DNA of 64,000 bases from Phycisphaeraceae bacterium (GCA_029260715.1 JAJDCS010000014.1:62001-126000), one strand, 5' to 3'; numbered from the stretch's first letter, positions 53,762 through 63,062 are shown. A program made the numbers and translations. Notes: generated by a model not told the origin, from the sequence alone.

Positions 53762-55470
53762 TTCAAGGTAATTTTTCTATCGGGGATGGTCAATATAACG
53801 GTGCAGCCCTCGCCCGGCGGGCTTTGGACGGAGATGCTCCCGCCGTGCCGCGTGGCGATCCTGCTACAGATGGCAAGACCGATACCGTTACCGGGGTAAA
53901 CCTGGCGTGTGTGCAGGCGCTGAAACGGCTTGAACAAGCGGTCGCGGTGCTTTTCATCAAAGCCGACGCCCCGGTCTTGTACCGTGATACGCCAATACCG
54001 CTTGCCGTCCGCTTTGATCGGCCTGCAGGTGATCTTGATGTCCGGCGGCTCGTCGGGCTGATGGAACTTCAACGCGTTGTCGATCAGGTGCAGGAACAAC
54101 TGCTGCATCTGTGAGCGGTCGGCAGCCACGGTGGGCAAGTCGTCGCGATCGATCCGAGCCTGGGTCTGCAGAACCCGGGGCTGAAGGTCCGCCAGCACCG
54201 CCTGAACCGTGTGGTTCAGGTCCACCGCCTCGAATTCATTACCACCCGAAGAAATCCGAGCCAACTCGCGCAGCTGCACCATCATCGCCCGTAGCCGATG
54301 CGCCGACTCCTGAACGCGTTGCAATATTTCAGGCTGATTGTCCCTGCGTTTCTCCGCGGTCTGGTGCTTGAGAAGGTCGCAGAGGGTGATCACCTTGTGC
54401 AGCGGTTCCTGAAGGTCGTGGGTAGCGGCAAACGCGAACATCTCCATCTGCTCGGACTCCGCCTGGGCAAGCACGAGTTGTTTCTCTTTTTTGTGGACTT
54501 TTTCCGTCAGCAGCACCAGGCCGTGCGCCAAGGCCAATGCGGATACGAGGATCACCCCGCTGAGAGTCAGCCCCGCGGTCACCGTGGCTGTCCGCGGGCC
54601 AAAAGCCGATTCTGGGTCTTCCTGGAATACCACCGCCCACCCGTAAGGCGACAGGGGTTCGTACGCCACAAGAACGTTAGCCTTGGTCACCGGGTTGTAG
54701 GAGACCAACACCCCCCGTTCCCCACGCAGCGAGTGCTCGACCGAGGGGACCGTTGAAAAATCCACGAGTTGTTTATCGAGATCAAAATCCGGGTGAGCCG
54801 CAAGCCGCCCCTTGGCGTCCGTCACATAAATCAACCCTTCGTCATCGGACTCTAAGGCGGGGTTCAACCTCATGAGCGTGTTGAGCGGGACTTGCAGCAC
54901 AAGGATCCCCAGAACCTCACCGCCGTCCGCACGGATGGGCACCGCCACCGCGACCACGTTATGACGGGGTTCAGCCGTGCGCGTGTAAACGTTAGAAATG
55001 TACGGCCGCCAGCCGCTGCTGACCTGCTTATACCAGTCCCGGAAGGCAAAGTTCTTCCCACGGACGCCTGGCAGAGCGGGCGTATCGGCCCGCAACACCC
55101 CCGACGGGTCAACCAGAAACACCCGTTCGACCCACGACCATATCTTGGGCACGTTCTGGAGTATCTCGATGGCCTGCTCCCAGTTTCCTTCGCGGATAAG
55201 CTTCCTGAACCGCACCCGGTCTGCCAAGGAAAGCGCCACGTCTTCGGCCTTTTCCAACTGCTGTCCCAGTGATCGCGTCGCAAGTTGGACGATGGCTTGA
55301 CGGCGGGCGATGACCAGCCCCGTCAAACTCTGGTGAGTCTGGACGAGAAAATAAATCGAGATCAGGAGGATCGGGACTACGGCCAGCAGGTAGATGACCC
55401 ATCGCCACCCGACAACGTGGCGTCGAATACGGGCTGGCTTGCCTATCCTTGTTGGGGTGCGTTCGGGCAT
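53758..55470 (-). CDS. Membrane sensor histidine kinase with periplasmic dCache-type domain
   Basis: 570 residues from ATG 55470. One N-terminal transmembrane helix (VIYLLAVVPILLISIYFLV), a periplasmic sensor region of about 260 residues with the dCache-like segment DWYKQVSSGWRPYISNVYT, and a second helix (GLTLSGVILVSALALAHGLVLL). The HisKA phospho-acceptor is in FAATHDLQEPLHKV. HATPase motifs NALKFH, VQDRGVGFDE and GNGIGLAICSRIATRHGG are intact. The HDLQEPL box and C-terminus resemble phytochrome-type kinases, fitting the Rcp1-like partner. The frame extends upstream into a repeat copy, which is not taken as coding. Confidence 0.9.
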   Translation of the reverse strand: MPERTPTRIGKPARIRRHVVGWRWVIYLLAVVPILLISIYFLVQTHQSLTGLVIARRQAIVQLATRSLGQQLEKAEDVALSLADRVRFRKLIREGNWEQAIEILQNVPKIWSWVERVFLVDPSGVLRADTPALPGVRGKNFAFRDWYKQVSSGWRPYISNVYTRTAEPRHNVVAVAVPIRADGGEVLGILVLQVPLNTLMRLNPALESDDEGLIYVTDAKGRLAAHPDFDLDKQLVDFSTVPSVEHSLRGERGVLVSYNPVTKANVLVAYEPLSPYGWAVVFQEDPESAFGPRTATVTAGLTLSGVILVSALALAHGLVLLTEKVHKKEKQLVLAQAESEQMEMFAFAATHDLQEPLHKVITLCDLLKHQTAEKRRDNQPEILQRVQESAHRLRAMMVQLRELARISSGGNEFEAVDLNHTVQAVLADLQPRVLQTQARIDRDDLPTVAADRSQMQQLFLHLIDNALKFHQPDEPPDIKITCRPIKADGKRYWRITVQDRGVGFDEKHRDRLFKPFQRLHTRQVYPGNGIGLAICSRIATRHGGSISVQSPPGEGCTVILTIPDRKITLK

Positions 55471-55488
55471 AGGCAGACTGTCACTGAG

Positions 55489-55696
55489 CGGGTGCCACAA
55501 AGCACGCCGCGGGTCATAGATCCGCCTCAGGCGGGCCGCTGTGTGTGTTCACAGTAGCCCGACAAAAACTTTGTCAATACCAGAGCATTGACACAATTCG
55601 TTTTTACGATCCGCTGGCGATCACCTTAATACGCTGCACATTCCACCAACTGTCGCCGCACAACGTAGGCGTGGAGGCAATCAATTTTTGTATCGA
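55489..55696. repeat. RAYT-type element with eroded transposase end
   Basis: GCGGGTGCCACAAAGCACGCC, CCGCCTCAGGCGGGCC, CGCTGTGTG and CAAAAACTTTGTCAATACC parallel the copies at 51.9 and 53.1 kb. The distal part (55606-55696) still aligns with the coding end of the RAYT relic, including GCACATTCCACCAAC and the CAATTTTTG...TCGAC end, but is riddled with changes and has no open frame. Confidence 0.68.
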
Positions 55697-55881
55697 CTCT
55701 CAGTCCGTGACAATATTACTGTTTTATTCTTCGCTATGTGGCAAGCGATGCGTTTCACAGCGTTTACCCAGCCCTAATTAAGGATTTTGGAATTCCTTCT
55801 TTTTGTCGCTCGATCACGCTTTTGTGGCATTGCGACTTAAGACGGCGGTGCAACCGCATGGTGGCGATACAGCTCGGTTTG

Positions 55882-56020
55882 CTAGAAGCCATCCCAAAAC
55901 CCCAAACGGCAGATCACCGGCAACGGTCGGTCCGTTGCAAACCTCCGCCATTTACACTGGCTGGCAAGCAGCCAGTGGCACACAATTCAACCTCATCAGG
56001 GGTTTTGGGATAGCTTCTAG
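55882..56020. mobile_element. 139-bp MITE-like element
   Basis: Terminal inverted repeats of 22 bp (55882-55903 and 55999-56020; CTAGAAGCCATCCCAAAACC... with one mismatch) enclose a core that contains CACTGGCTGGCAAGC...GTGGCAC (55955-55981), an exact 27-nt reverse complement of part of the mfnB insert. No coding capacity. The terminal repeats differ from those of the mfnB element although the core is shared. Confidence 0.75.
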
Positions 56021-56151
56021 ATACACCAAGCAAATCTTTCAGGGGCTTGCCGCGTGTCACTCTCGCTTGGCTATATCATCACATGCTGATAAAGAGCCCG
56101 CCGTCTCATCGGCAGGGTTCGTGTGTGGGCGCTGCTCCGGTAGTGGGCGCT

Positions 56152-58056
56152 CTAGCTCGCTGACATTTTGGTCTTGAACCGTCCCACCAGTGTCTGGAGC
56201 TGTTCGGCTTTGCCGGATAGTTGCGACGCTGCGGCGGCCGCTTGGCTTACGCTTTCGGTCGACTGGCGTGTGACTTCTGACACCGCTTGGACGTTCCTGC
56301 TGACTTCTTCGCTCGCCGCGGATTGCTGCTCGGCCGCCGCCGCGATGGATTGGATCATCCCCGCGACATCCTGGGCATTCGCCACGATCTTCTGCAAGCT
56401 TTGGCCCGCCTCGGTGGTCCGCTTGACGCCCACGGTGACGTGCTCGGTGCCCGCGTTCATCCGCTGGACAGCTTCGCCCGTCTCTTTCTGGATCGCCTGG
56501 ATGGATTGGCCGATCTCGTCGGTGGCTTTTGTGGTGCGGTCTGCGAGCTTACGCACCTCGTCAGCCACCACCGCGAACCCACGCCCGTGTTCACCGGCGC
56601 GCGCCGCCTCGATCGCCGCGTTCAGCGCCAACAGGTTGGTTTGGTCCGCGATGTCATTAATCACATCAATAATCTGCCCGATCTGCTCGCCCCGTTTGCC
56701 CAGTTCCATCACGCTGGCGGCCCCGGCGGACACCGTGTCGCGGATGACCTGCATGCCCTCGATCGTCTGGTTGACGACCTCGCTGCCCTCTTGGGCGACC
56801 TTGCCCGATTCGCTGGCGTTGTTGGCTGCCTCGCCGCTCTTGCGGGCGACTTCGATCACCGAAGACGACATCTGCTCGATCGCCGATGAGATCTGAAATA
56901 CCTGTTGGTTCTGCTGCTCCATGCCATGGGTTGTTTCCCGGCTTGAAGTGGTGATCTCCGCGGCGGCGCTTGCCACTTCTCGGGCCGCGGCGTTTACGTC
57001 CACGATCACGTCGTGGAGTGTTTCCACAAACGTATCAAACCGATTAGCCAAATCGCCAATCTCGTCTTTAGACCCGGCGTTGATTCGCTGCGTTAGGTCG
57101 TTGCTTTCCTGTATCTCTGAGATGCGATGCACAATGGCGGCCAGCGGCCGGGTGATCGAGCGGCTGGTAAACACCGCGACAAATAGGCCGATCAATACCG
57201 CAACCACGAGCACGCCCGCCAACAACGATTGGGCCTGGGCTAGCTTGTGCGCCAACTCCTCTTCGGCTTCGGCAATGTTCTGGGAAGCGGCTTCGCTTAT
57301 GGCGACAGTCGACAGCACCAACTCGTCATAAATCTGGTTGAACTGTTGTTTTTCGGCGTCGATTTTTTTCCCGATTTCCACGATCGACGCCATGCCGCTG
57401 TAATAGTTTTGCCAGAGGCCGCGGATTTCCGTTTGCTCGTCTGAAGGGATGCCGAACTCTTCCATCTGCTCGCTGAATTCCTCGATCCGCTGAGCGATCT
57501 TCGCCAAGTACTTTTCGTCGCCACGAAGCAAAAAGTCTTTCTCATGGCGCCGGCTCATGAGCAGGAGCACGGTCAACTCCGCCAGGCCCTGTTTCTCGAT
57601 CTTCTCCTCAATGGCGTGCACGGATTTTCGTAGGTTCCCTTCCAAGCCCTCTTTGTGAGTGAGCCCACGCTGGGTACGCAGATCGACAACTTCGCGAAAC
57701 AGCGAGCGATACGCATCAATTTTTTGCAAGGCTTGGGCCGCGGCCTGGCGCCGTCCTTCGTTGGCACTAATACGCTCAATGTTTTGAAGCGAGGTCTCTG
57801 CCTTTTCAATATACCCATCAACGCGGGCCACATGCCCCAGGTCCGGCGTCAATAAGAACGCCTTGCCCGCGTCGCCCGCGGCGACAATATAGGCATGGGC
57901 GCTTTGGGCGGCCGCCTGTTCGGTCACGTCCACCTCGACCATCCGTTTTGTGTCTGTGGATGTCTGACCCGCCAGCACCCAGCCGATGCCTGTGCCCATT
58001 GCGGTGAGCAGGACCATACCCAGAAAACCCGCCCACAGTTTCGTGCTGATCTTCAT
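56152..58056 (-). CDS. Methyl-accepting chemotaxis protein with helical bimodular-type sensor
   Basis: 634 residues from ATG 58056 (GGAGTGAGG upstream). First membrane helix [23 protein letters not shown], an all-helical periplasmic domain of about 250 residues that resembles helical bimodular (HBM) sensors, second helix [20 protein letters not shown], a HAMP domain ([18 protein letters not shown]) and a long coiled-coil signalling domain. The CheA/CheW-binding hairpin is [40 protein letters not shown]. No C-terminal CheR-binding pentapeptide is seen. No other chemotaxis gene is nearby. Confidence 0.93.
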   Translation of the reverse strand: MKISTKLWAGFLGMVLLTAMGTGIGWVLAGQTSTDTKRMVEVDVTEQAAAQSAHAYIVAAGDAGKAFLLTPDLGHVARVDGYIEKAETSLQNIERISANEGRRQAAAQALQKIDAYRSLFREVVDLRTQRGLTHKEGLEGNLRKSVHAIEEKIEKQGLAELTVLLLMSRRHEKDFLLRGDEKYLAKIAQRIEEFSEQMEEFGIPSDEQTEIRGLWQNYYSGMASIVEIGKKIDAEKQQFNQIYDELVLSTVAISEAASQNIAEAEEELAHKLAQAQSLLAGVLVVAVLIGLFVAVFTSRSITRPLAAIVHRISEIQESNDLTQRINAGSKDEIGDLANRFDTFVETLHDVIVDVNAAAREVASAAAEITTSSRETTHGMEQQNQQVFQISSAIEQMSSSVIEVARKSGEAANNASESGKVAQEGSEVVNQTIEGMQVIRDTVSAGAASVMELGKRGEQIGQIIDVINDIADQTNLLALNAAIEAARAGEHGRGFAVVADEVRKLADRTTKATDEIGQSIQAIQKETGEAVQRMNAGTEHVTVGVKRTTEAGQSLQKIVANAQDVAGMIQSIAAAAEQQSAASEEVSRNVQAVSEVTRQSTESVSQAAAAASQLSGKAEQLQTLVGRFKTKMSAS

Positions 58057-58991
58057 TTGCCTCACTCCATACGGCCAACAGTTTGTGGGTTGTTATGTAT
58101 GCGTATTTATTACGCGGTATTGGAAATCATTTAATGCATGGCGGTCTGCTGTGCCGCTTCGCCGCCCACGGGAACGAACCCGGCTTGGCCGATGTCATCG
58201 TCAGCGCAGCGACGACCGATAACAGGACACAAGATTTCTGCATGGTGATTTCTCCCGTCACAAGTGATAAAGCCTAGATTCCTCCCGCCAAGTACATCAC
58301 GCACCACAACAAAGAAATTCGACTATTTGCATGACAATCTTTAAGCACTTGTGCCCACGCAATTTTATCTCTAACCGCATGTATAAGCGGAAGTTGAAGT
58401 GCTGTTTTATCAGATTGTTAAAAAGTTATGATCTGATTAGTCGTGTAGTGTCGGCGATTTGTGGGCCGAAGATACGCGGACCTAGACACGACTGGCGCAG
58501 CGGCGGAGCCTACACCTCGTTGCATCTCCGCACTTAAACCTCACACTCGTTTTTGCGAAGTAATACCGGCGAATTCTCCCCAAACTATCACTTCAAAAAC
58601 AATCAAGTGAAAAGTAGAAAGCAAGCAGAAAGTCTTGCTTCGTTGACACGCCTCTGTTTATCGATCCGTTTGGCGGCGCCACCACACGGTAGCAATATCA
58701 TGCGGCGCATTTATCGTATGCCACAACTTTTTTTAGGAACGTGCTGTACGTTACCAAGCCGGCACTCGTGGCCTGAATTACGGGCCGTGTGGTGAAAATC
58801 ATTTGCATTAACGGTGAAATGCGGTATTATTTATGTAAAGCCGCCTTGGCTTCTGTGTGAGTAGTTGGCCAAGGTTGTCGACCGATGTACTTCCGAATCG
58901 GACCTGCCGACGATGGGCTATTTGAAACAAAAAAGACTGTTTTGACGATATACAAGGGGGTGTCATTACGGGCTGAAAAGGGGGACAACGC
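58057..58991. other. 935-bp low-GC non-coding region with structured segment
   Basis: No supported gene. A possible RNA structure lies at 58439-58493: outer arms AGTCGTGT/ACACGACT (58439-58446 and 58486-58493) with an inner TCGGC/GCCGA pair. Just before it ATCAGAT/ATCTGAT arms (58409-58415 and 58431-58437) enclose an A/T-rich loop. A GCGGAG/CTCCGC pair follows. No T-tailed terminator was found, and no known RNA family was recognised. Confidence 0.35.
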
Positions 58992-59324
58992 ATGGGTCAC
59001 CGATATTTATTCATATGTCTATTGGTTGTTGTGGTGGGCACAGTAACCTACGCGGTACGTAGCGCCTCAAATCAGCAACCCTCGGTTGAGTATTACCCCG
59101 AAGTCATTTATTTCGCCCGGCACATCAACGCCCGGCTGGACGACACCACGTTCCGCCGCCGGGGTTGGGGGATGAAGCGGTTACAAGAAGAGGTGCGGCA
59201 GATGGAGGTTGTTTTCCAAACTTCAAACCGACACGAAGACCTGCTCAAAGAAGCGGTCGACGTGGCGGTCGCGGCGATGATGGCTGCACACGAAGAAGGC
59301 CGCAAGCAGCGTATCACGGAATAA
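58992..59324 (+). CDS. Small membrane-anchored or secreted protein
   Basis: 110 residues. One N-terminal hydrophobic helix (YLFICLLVVVVGTVTYAV) is followed by a charged helical domain rich in Glu, Arg and Met (GMKRLQEEVRQMEVVF, EDLLKEAVDVAVAAMMAAHEEG). No family recognised. ATG 58992 is preceded by GGGGGACAACGC, a plausible ribosome site. Confidence 0.65.
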   Translation: MGHRYLFICLLVVVVGTVTYAVRSASNQQPSVEYYPEVIYFARHINARLDDTTFRRRGWGMKRLQEEVRQMEVVFQTSNRHEDLLKEAVDVAVAAMMAAHEEGRKQRITE

Positions 59325-59445
59325 TCGATCACTAATCAGGTCACACCGCCCGGTTGCGACGCGTTACGCGCCGCCGCAAGCACCGGCAGTTGCTAAGTAC
59401 ACGCAGCCTCATACGGATCATAATAAGTGACGTCGCAACAGGTGT

Positions 59446-59515
59446 GTCGCGGGTTGCTTGCAACCCGTGTTGTATTTTGCGTTCTTTACACAGCTTGCAA
59501 GCAAGCTGTGCCACC
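59446..59515. repeat. Twin REP-like palindromes
   Basis: CGGGTTGC-TT-GCAACCCG (59450-59467) and CACAGCTTGC-AA-GCAAGCTGTG (59489-59510) are perfect hairpins, flanked by GGTGTGTCGC and GCCACCCG. The GTGCCACCC end recalls the other palindromic families in this window. Confidence 0.6.
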
Positions 59516-59560
59516 CGATGCGATCTTAATTGAACGCCAAAACTTTTTATGATCCGTATC

Positions 59561-59587
59561 AAACCGCGCGATCAGCCGAGCGGTTTT
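59561..59587. terminator. Possible bidirectional terminator
   Basis: AAACCGC (59561-59567) and GCGGTTT (59580-59586) form a 7-bp stem with A/T ends, just past the lexA stop codon on the minus strand and after the small membrane protein on the plus strand. The T runs are short. Confidence 0.45.
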
Positions 59588-59593
59588 GCTTGT

Positions 59594-60205
59594 TCAGTAC
59601 GTCCGTATGACACCCACCACCACGCCCTGCACCTTGCAGTCTTTCACATGGATCGGTTCGTAGTTGGGATTGGCCGGCTGGAGACGGATGCCCTGGCGCT
59701 CGCGGTAAAACTTTTTAAGCGTGGCTTCGCCGCTGTCCAGTAGCGCCACCACGGTCTGCCCGTTGCGCACCGAGTGGCGGGGCTCGACCACCACATAATC
59801 GCCGTCGCGGATCTGCTCGTCGATCATCGAGTCGCCCCGCACCTGTAAAACAAACGTCGGGCCCTTGCCGGGCCGGGCGGGGAAGAGCTCTTCCAGATCA
59901 AGGTGTTCGCGGTCTTCCACCGCGTCGATGGGGCTGCCCGCGGCGATCGTGCCCACCAGGGGCAGGCGGGTGCGGCGCTCTTCATCGGGCAACTGAATAC
60001 GCGGGCTGATCTCCAAAGAGCGTGCCTTGTTGGCTTGCCGCAGCAACGCGCCTTTTTTGATTAAAGCCTCGACGTGCTCGAACACCGTTACCTTGCTGAC
60101 GCCCAGTTCGTCGGCTAGCTCTTGCATCGTCGGCGAATAGCCACGCGCTGTGCGCAGGTCGCGGATGCGTGTGAGGATGTGCAACTGCTTGGGTGTGAGG
60201 TTCAT
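59594..60205 (-). CDS. lexA: SOS repressor LexA
   Basis: 203 residues from ATG 60205, preceded by CAGGAGCG. The winged-helix DNA-binding domain includes GYSPTMQELADELGVSKVTVFEHVEAL. The autocleavage site is A89-G90 in TIAAGSPI. The serine-lysine dyad is S126 (RGDSMIDEQI) and K164 (GEATLKKF). The recognition helix (SKVTVFEHV) differs from that of E. coli, so the operator should differ too. About 224 bp of its 5' end overlaps another open frame. Confidence 0.95.
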   Translation of the reverse strand: MNLTPKQLHILTRIRDLRTARGYSPTMQELADELGVSKVTVFEHVEALIKKGALLRQANKARSLEISPRIQLPDEERRTRLPLVGTIAAGSPIDAVEDREHLDLEELFPARPGKGPTFVLQVRGDSMIDEQIRDGDYVVVEPRHSVRNGQTVVALLDSGEATLKKFYRERQGIRLQPANPNYEPIHVKDCKVQGVVVGVIRTY

Positions 60206-60725
60206 GTTGACGCTCCTGGTCTGTGTGGTCTTGCGCAGCCGCCACGGGTGGCGCCCCAGCCTGCGACGCGGCGTATGGGTTCGCACCGGGGGCTGCGGGC
60301 CTGTCTGATTTCAGGCGCGCTTCCCATAGCTGCATCAGCCCTTGACGCTGGGTGTTGAGCCATGCCAGCGCCGCCATGAACAGCGGGCCTTGATGGGGTT
60401 GGCCGGTTGCCGTCGGCTGGCTTTGCCCGTGTGCGTTGTACAGGCCCACGATTTGGCACGGCGCGGTGTGCTCGAATGAGTCGGTCGGTTGAGCCAGGCC
60501 CCCTTCGGCCTGGCTCAACGCCCACCCATCGGCCTGCTCCGCATCCCCCCGGCTGCGTTTGCGCCGACGGAAAGCAGGGCCATAGCCCGAATAACCGCCC
60601 GCGGACTCTGAGTCCGATGAGTGGCCTTGGAGCGCGCCCTTGGCTCGCAGTAGTTTGGTTCCATGGGCTTCGATACGGCTGACGTAATCGCCACCGGGCC
60701 CTAGCATGACAAGCGGCATAGACAT
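59982..60725 (-). CDS. Hypothetical protein overlapping the 5' end of lexA
   Basis: 247 residues from ATG 60725, chosen because AAGGGAGG lies 7-8 nt upstream. The first 170 residues look protein-like, with VMLGPGGDYVSRIEAHGTKLL, SAGGYSGYGPAF and an amphipathic FMAALAWLNTQRQGLMQLW. The last 75 or so lie inside lexA in another frame and are low-complexity, so the native end is uncertain. No family recognised. Its position between the dyad promoter at 60850-60887 and lexA suggests co-transcription with lexA. Confidence 0.5.
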   Translation of the reverse strand: MSMPLVMLGPGGDYVSRIEAHGTKLLRAKGALQGHSSDSESAGGYSGYGPAFRRRKRSRGDAEQADGWALSQAEGGLAQPTDSFEHTAPCQIVGLYNAHGQSQPTATGQPHQGPLFMAALAWLNTQRQGLMQLWEARLKSDRPAAPGANPYAASQAGAPPVAAAQDHTDQERQHEPHTQAVAHPHTHPRPAHSAWLFADDARASRRTGRQQGNGVRARRGFNQKRRVAAASQQGTLFGDQPAYSVAR

Positions 60726-60849
60726 CTCGGCGTAGCCTCCCTTGTGGGTTTGGGGCAAGCACTGCCCCAAATATTGGGCGTGGTTCACGCCCGCCCGCTT
60801 GTGATTCGACTAGATCAATCATGGTGCTTGAAACTTTCACGCCACATTT

Positions 60850-60887
60850 GTTCGGATAATGTTAACCTAAATTCATCCGAACGTCAA
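60850..60887 (-). promoter_or_regulatory. Promoter of the lexA operon with an overlapping dyad operator
   Basis: On the minus strand TTGACG (60882-60887) and TAACAT (60859-60864) are exactly 17 bp apart. The arms GTTCGGAT and ATCCGAAC (60850-60857 and 60875-60882) form a perfect 8-bp inverted repeat with a 17-bp spacer enclosing the -10 box. LexA autoregulation is the obvious hypothesis; another repressor is possible. Confidence 0.65.
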
Positions 60888-60996
60888 GCGTGATAGTTAA
60901 TGCGTCACGCGTGCGGCAGTTGCGCTCAAAAAAAAGCGCGCGTGTGGTTATGGGGCGGAAAAATTATCGGGCCTTGAGGCGGTGAAGGCGGGGCGG

Positions 60997-61545
60997 TTAG
61001 CTGATTTTTAATTCGGATGCGGGGTCGGACCACTGGTCTTTGTCTTTCCGGAAGCGGCGGGTGGGGTCGACCTGGATCTGTCTGCCAGAGTCGGTGGGCA
61101 CCAGGCTCAGGGCGCAGCGCTCCAGCGGGCGCTTGGCTTTGGCGCCGTCTTGCTGGATGCCGTTGTAGTCAAATGTGCTCTTGTGGCAGGGGCAGTAGAA
61201 GATTTGGCGGTCTTGGTCGAGTTTGGTCATGCAGGCCAGGTGTGTGCAGACGCCGCTTAGGGCGGTGATGGTTTTCCCGTCGCTGACGACAAAGACGCCT
61301 TGGGTGTCTCTGTGCTGGGCGTAAACGCCGGGCTGGCGGTAGCCGCTGATTGGGCCGATCAGGAACGGCTCGGTGGCGAGCTTTGGCTTCTTTTCTTTCC
61401 CTTCGTCTTTGGTTTCGTTGTTGGCTGCTGCGGACGGTTCCGTTTGATTGTTGCCTTGGTCGGCCTGGCTGTCGCAGCCGGCTGCGGCGAGGGTGACGAT
61501 AGACGCGGTAGCGAACGTGAATTCACGGCGGGTCAGGTGGTGCAT
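60997..61545 (-). CDS. Rieske [2Fe-2S] protein, exported
   Basis: 182 residues. The N-terminus TRREFTF followed by a hydrophobic run and LAAAGC combines a twin-arginine-like motif with a lipobox. A charged linker rich in Asn, Glu and Lys leads to the Rieske fold with CTHLAC and CPCHKSTF, giving the two Cys and two His ligands. Likely a periplasmic electron carrier, perhaps a cytochrome bc-type Rieske subunit, but no cytochrome b or c gene is adjacent. Confidence 0.9.
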   Translation of the reverse strand: MHHLTRREFTFATASIVTLAAAGCDSQADQGNNQTEPSAAANNETKDEGKEKKPKLATEPFLIGPISGYRQPGVYAQHRDTQGVFVVSDGKTITALSGVCTHLACMTKLDQDRQIFYCPCHKSTFDYNGIQQDGAKAKRPLERCALSLVPTDSGRQIQVDPTRRFRKDKDQWSDPASELKIS

Positions 61546-61679
61546 GTCTCAAACGCCTTCTTAAATCGATTGACAAGGGATTTGCGGGGCATTCTAGCAA
61601 ACACGCAAGCGGTGTTCTCTGTGAGATAGGCGGCGAGAGGGTAGCCTGCTACGGCGTTTCGCAAAAATGTTCGGGCGGT

Positions 61680-63062
61680 TCACATCCCCATGGCCGCTTG
61701 GGCGGATTCGTACACGCGGCGGCACTTCTCGGCGGAGTCTTCCCAGGTGAGTTGGCGGACTTCCAGGTCGGCGTGTTCACGCAGGGTGTTGCTCAGCGGG
61801 GGGTGCTTGAGCACGGCTAGGATCTTGTTGGCGATCTCGTGGGTGTCCCAGAAATCGACCTTTAGGGCGTGCTTGAGCACCTCGGCGACGCCGGAGGTCT
61901 TGGAGATGATCACCGGCACGTCGTGGCTGATGGCTTCGAGCGGGGCGATGCCGAACGGCTCGCTGACGCTGGGCATAACGTAGACATCAGCCATCTTAAA
62001 CACACGCTCCACGTCCTCGCCGCGTAAGAAGCCGGTGAAGATGACCTTCCTGCTGATGCCGTGGGTCATGGCCAGGTCCATCACCTGGGGCGCCATGTCA
62101 CCGGCGCCGGCGACGACGAATTTCACCTTGTCGAACTTTTCGAGCACCTTCTTGGCGGCTTCGATGAAATACTCAGGGCCTTTCTGCATGGTGATGCGCC
62201 CGAGGAACAGGACGATCTTGTCGGTCTTTTTGATCGTGGGCGGTGGGGCGGTGTCTGGCTGCTGGGGTTCACGTTTTTTCACGTCGATGCCGTTGTAGAC
62301 CACGTCGATCTTGGCTGGGTCGACGCCGTACCGCTTCTGGACAATGGACTTGGTCATAAAGCTGACGGCGACGACGCGCATGGCCGCGTGCATGCCGCGG
62401 CGTTCGATGTCGTACACGCCTTGGTGGACGTGCTCGCCGGCGCGGTCGAATTCGGTGGAGTGGACGTGGACGACCAGTGGCTTGCTGGTGGCGGCGGCCA
62501 GGGCCATGCCCGCGGGGAAGGTCATCCAGTCGTGGGCGTGGATCACATCGAACCGCACGCCGCGTGACACTTCCAGGCACAGTTGGGCGTAACGGTAAGC
62601 CTCTGTGAGGATATCGCCTTCGTACCCGGACCCGGCGCCGCCTGGGCTGCCTGGGATGTGGGTCTCATAAGACACGGTCCCACCGGGCTGGGTGGTGGTC
62701 GTCGTCCAGTGGTCGACCTGTTCTGAATGTAACTGACCCCCCGAAGATTGGTAGGGACTATACATCGCCCCGGCCTGCACGGATTTGAAAGTGACGGTTG
62801 AGAATTCGCCCGTTTGTTTGGTTTCTTCCAACTGGAAGGTGTTGACCACGCTCGACCCGGGGCGGCCGCCCCCGTCGGCTTGGCGGGACTGGGGCGACAG
62901 CAACTGGACGTGGCTGGTGTACTCCGTGCCGGAGCCCTTGGGCAGGACGAAGGTAATCTGCACGCCCAGGCGGCTCAGCGCTTTGGTTAGCCCGTAACAG
63001 GCTGTGCCCAAACCACCTGCGATGTACGGCGGGAACTCCCAGCCGAGCATAAAGACGTGCAT
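61680..63062 (-). CDS. Family 4/5 glycosyltransferase (glycogen synthase-like)
   Basis: 460 residues from ATG 63062. HVFMLGWEFPPYIAGGLGTACYGLTKAL is the N-terminal GT-B start common to starch/glycogen synthases and related GT4 enzymes; VDVVYNGID, KIVLFLGRITMQKGPEYFIEA and the E-x7-E motif SEPFGIAPLEA are the nucleotide-sugar site. A Ser/Gln/Thr-rich insert of about 90 residues near positions 60-150 is unusual. Acceptor unknown; glycogen or exopolysaccharide synthesis are candidates. Confidence 0.87.
   Translation of the reverse strand: MHVFMLGWEFPPYIAGGLGTACYGLTKALSRLGVQITFVLPKGSGTEYTSHVQLLSPQSRQADGGGRPGSSVVNTFQLEETKQTGEFSTVTFKSVQAGAMYSPYQSSGGQLHSEQVDHWTTTTTQPGGTVSYETHIPGSPGGAGSGYEGDILTEAYRYAQLCLEVSRGVRFDVIHAHDWMTFPAGMALAAATSKPLVVHVHSTEFDRAGEHVHQGVYDIERRGMHAAMRVVAVSFMTKSIVQKRYGVDPAKIDVVYNGIDVKKREPQQPDTAPPPTIKKTDKIVLFLGRITMQKGPEYFIEAAKKVLEKFDKVKFVVAGAGDMAPQVMDLAMTHGISRKVIFTGFLRGEDVERVFKMADVYVMPSVSEPFGIAPLEAISHDVPVIISKTSGVAEVLKHALKVDFWDTHEIANKILAVLKHPPLSNTLREHADLEVRQLTWEDSAEKCRRVYESAQAAMGM

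Noticed and set aside
60202-60840. A 212-codon minus-strand frame whose stop overlaps the lexA start as ATGA
   Set aside because: The overlap looks operon-like, but the product is Arg/Gly/Pro-rich shadow sequence. The alternative frame from 60725 has a better ribosome site and a more protein-like composition.
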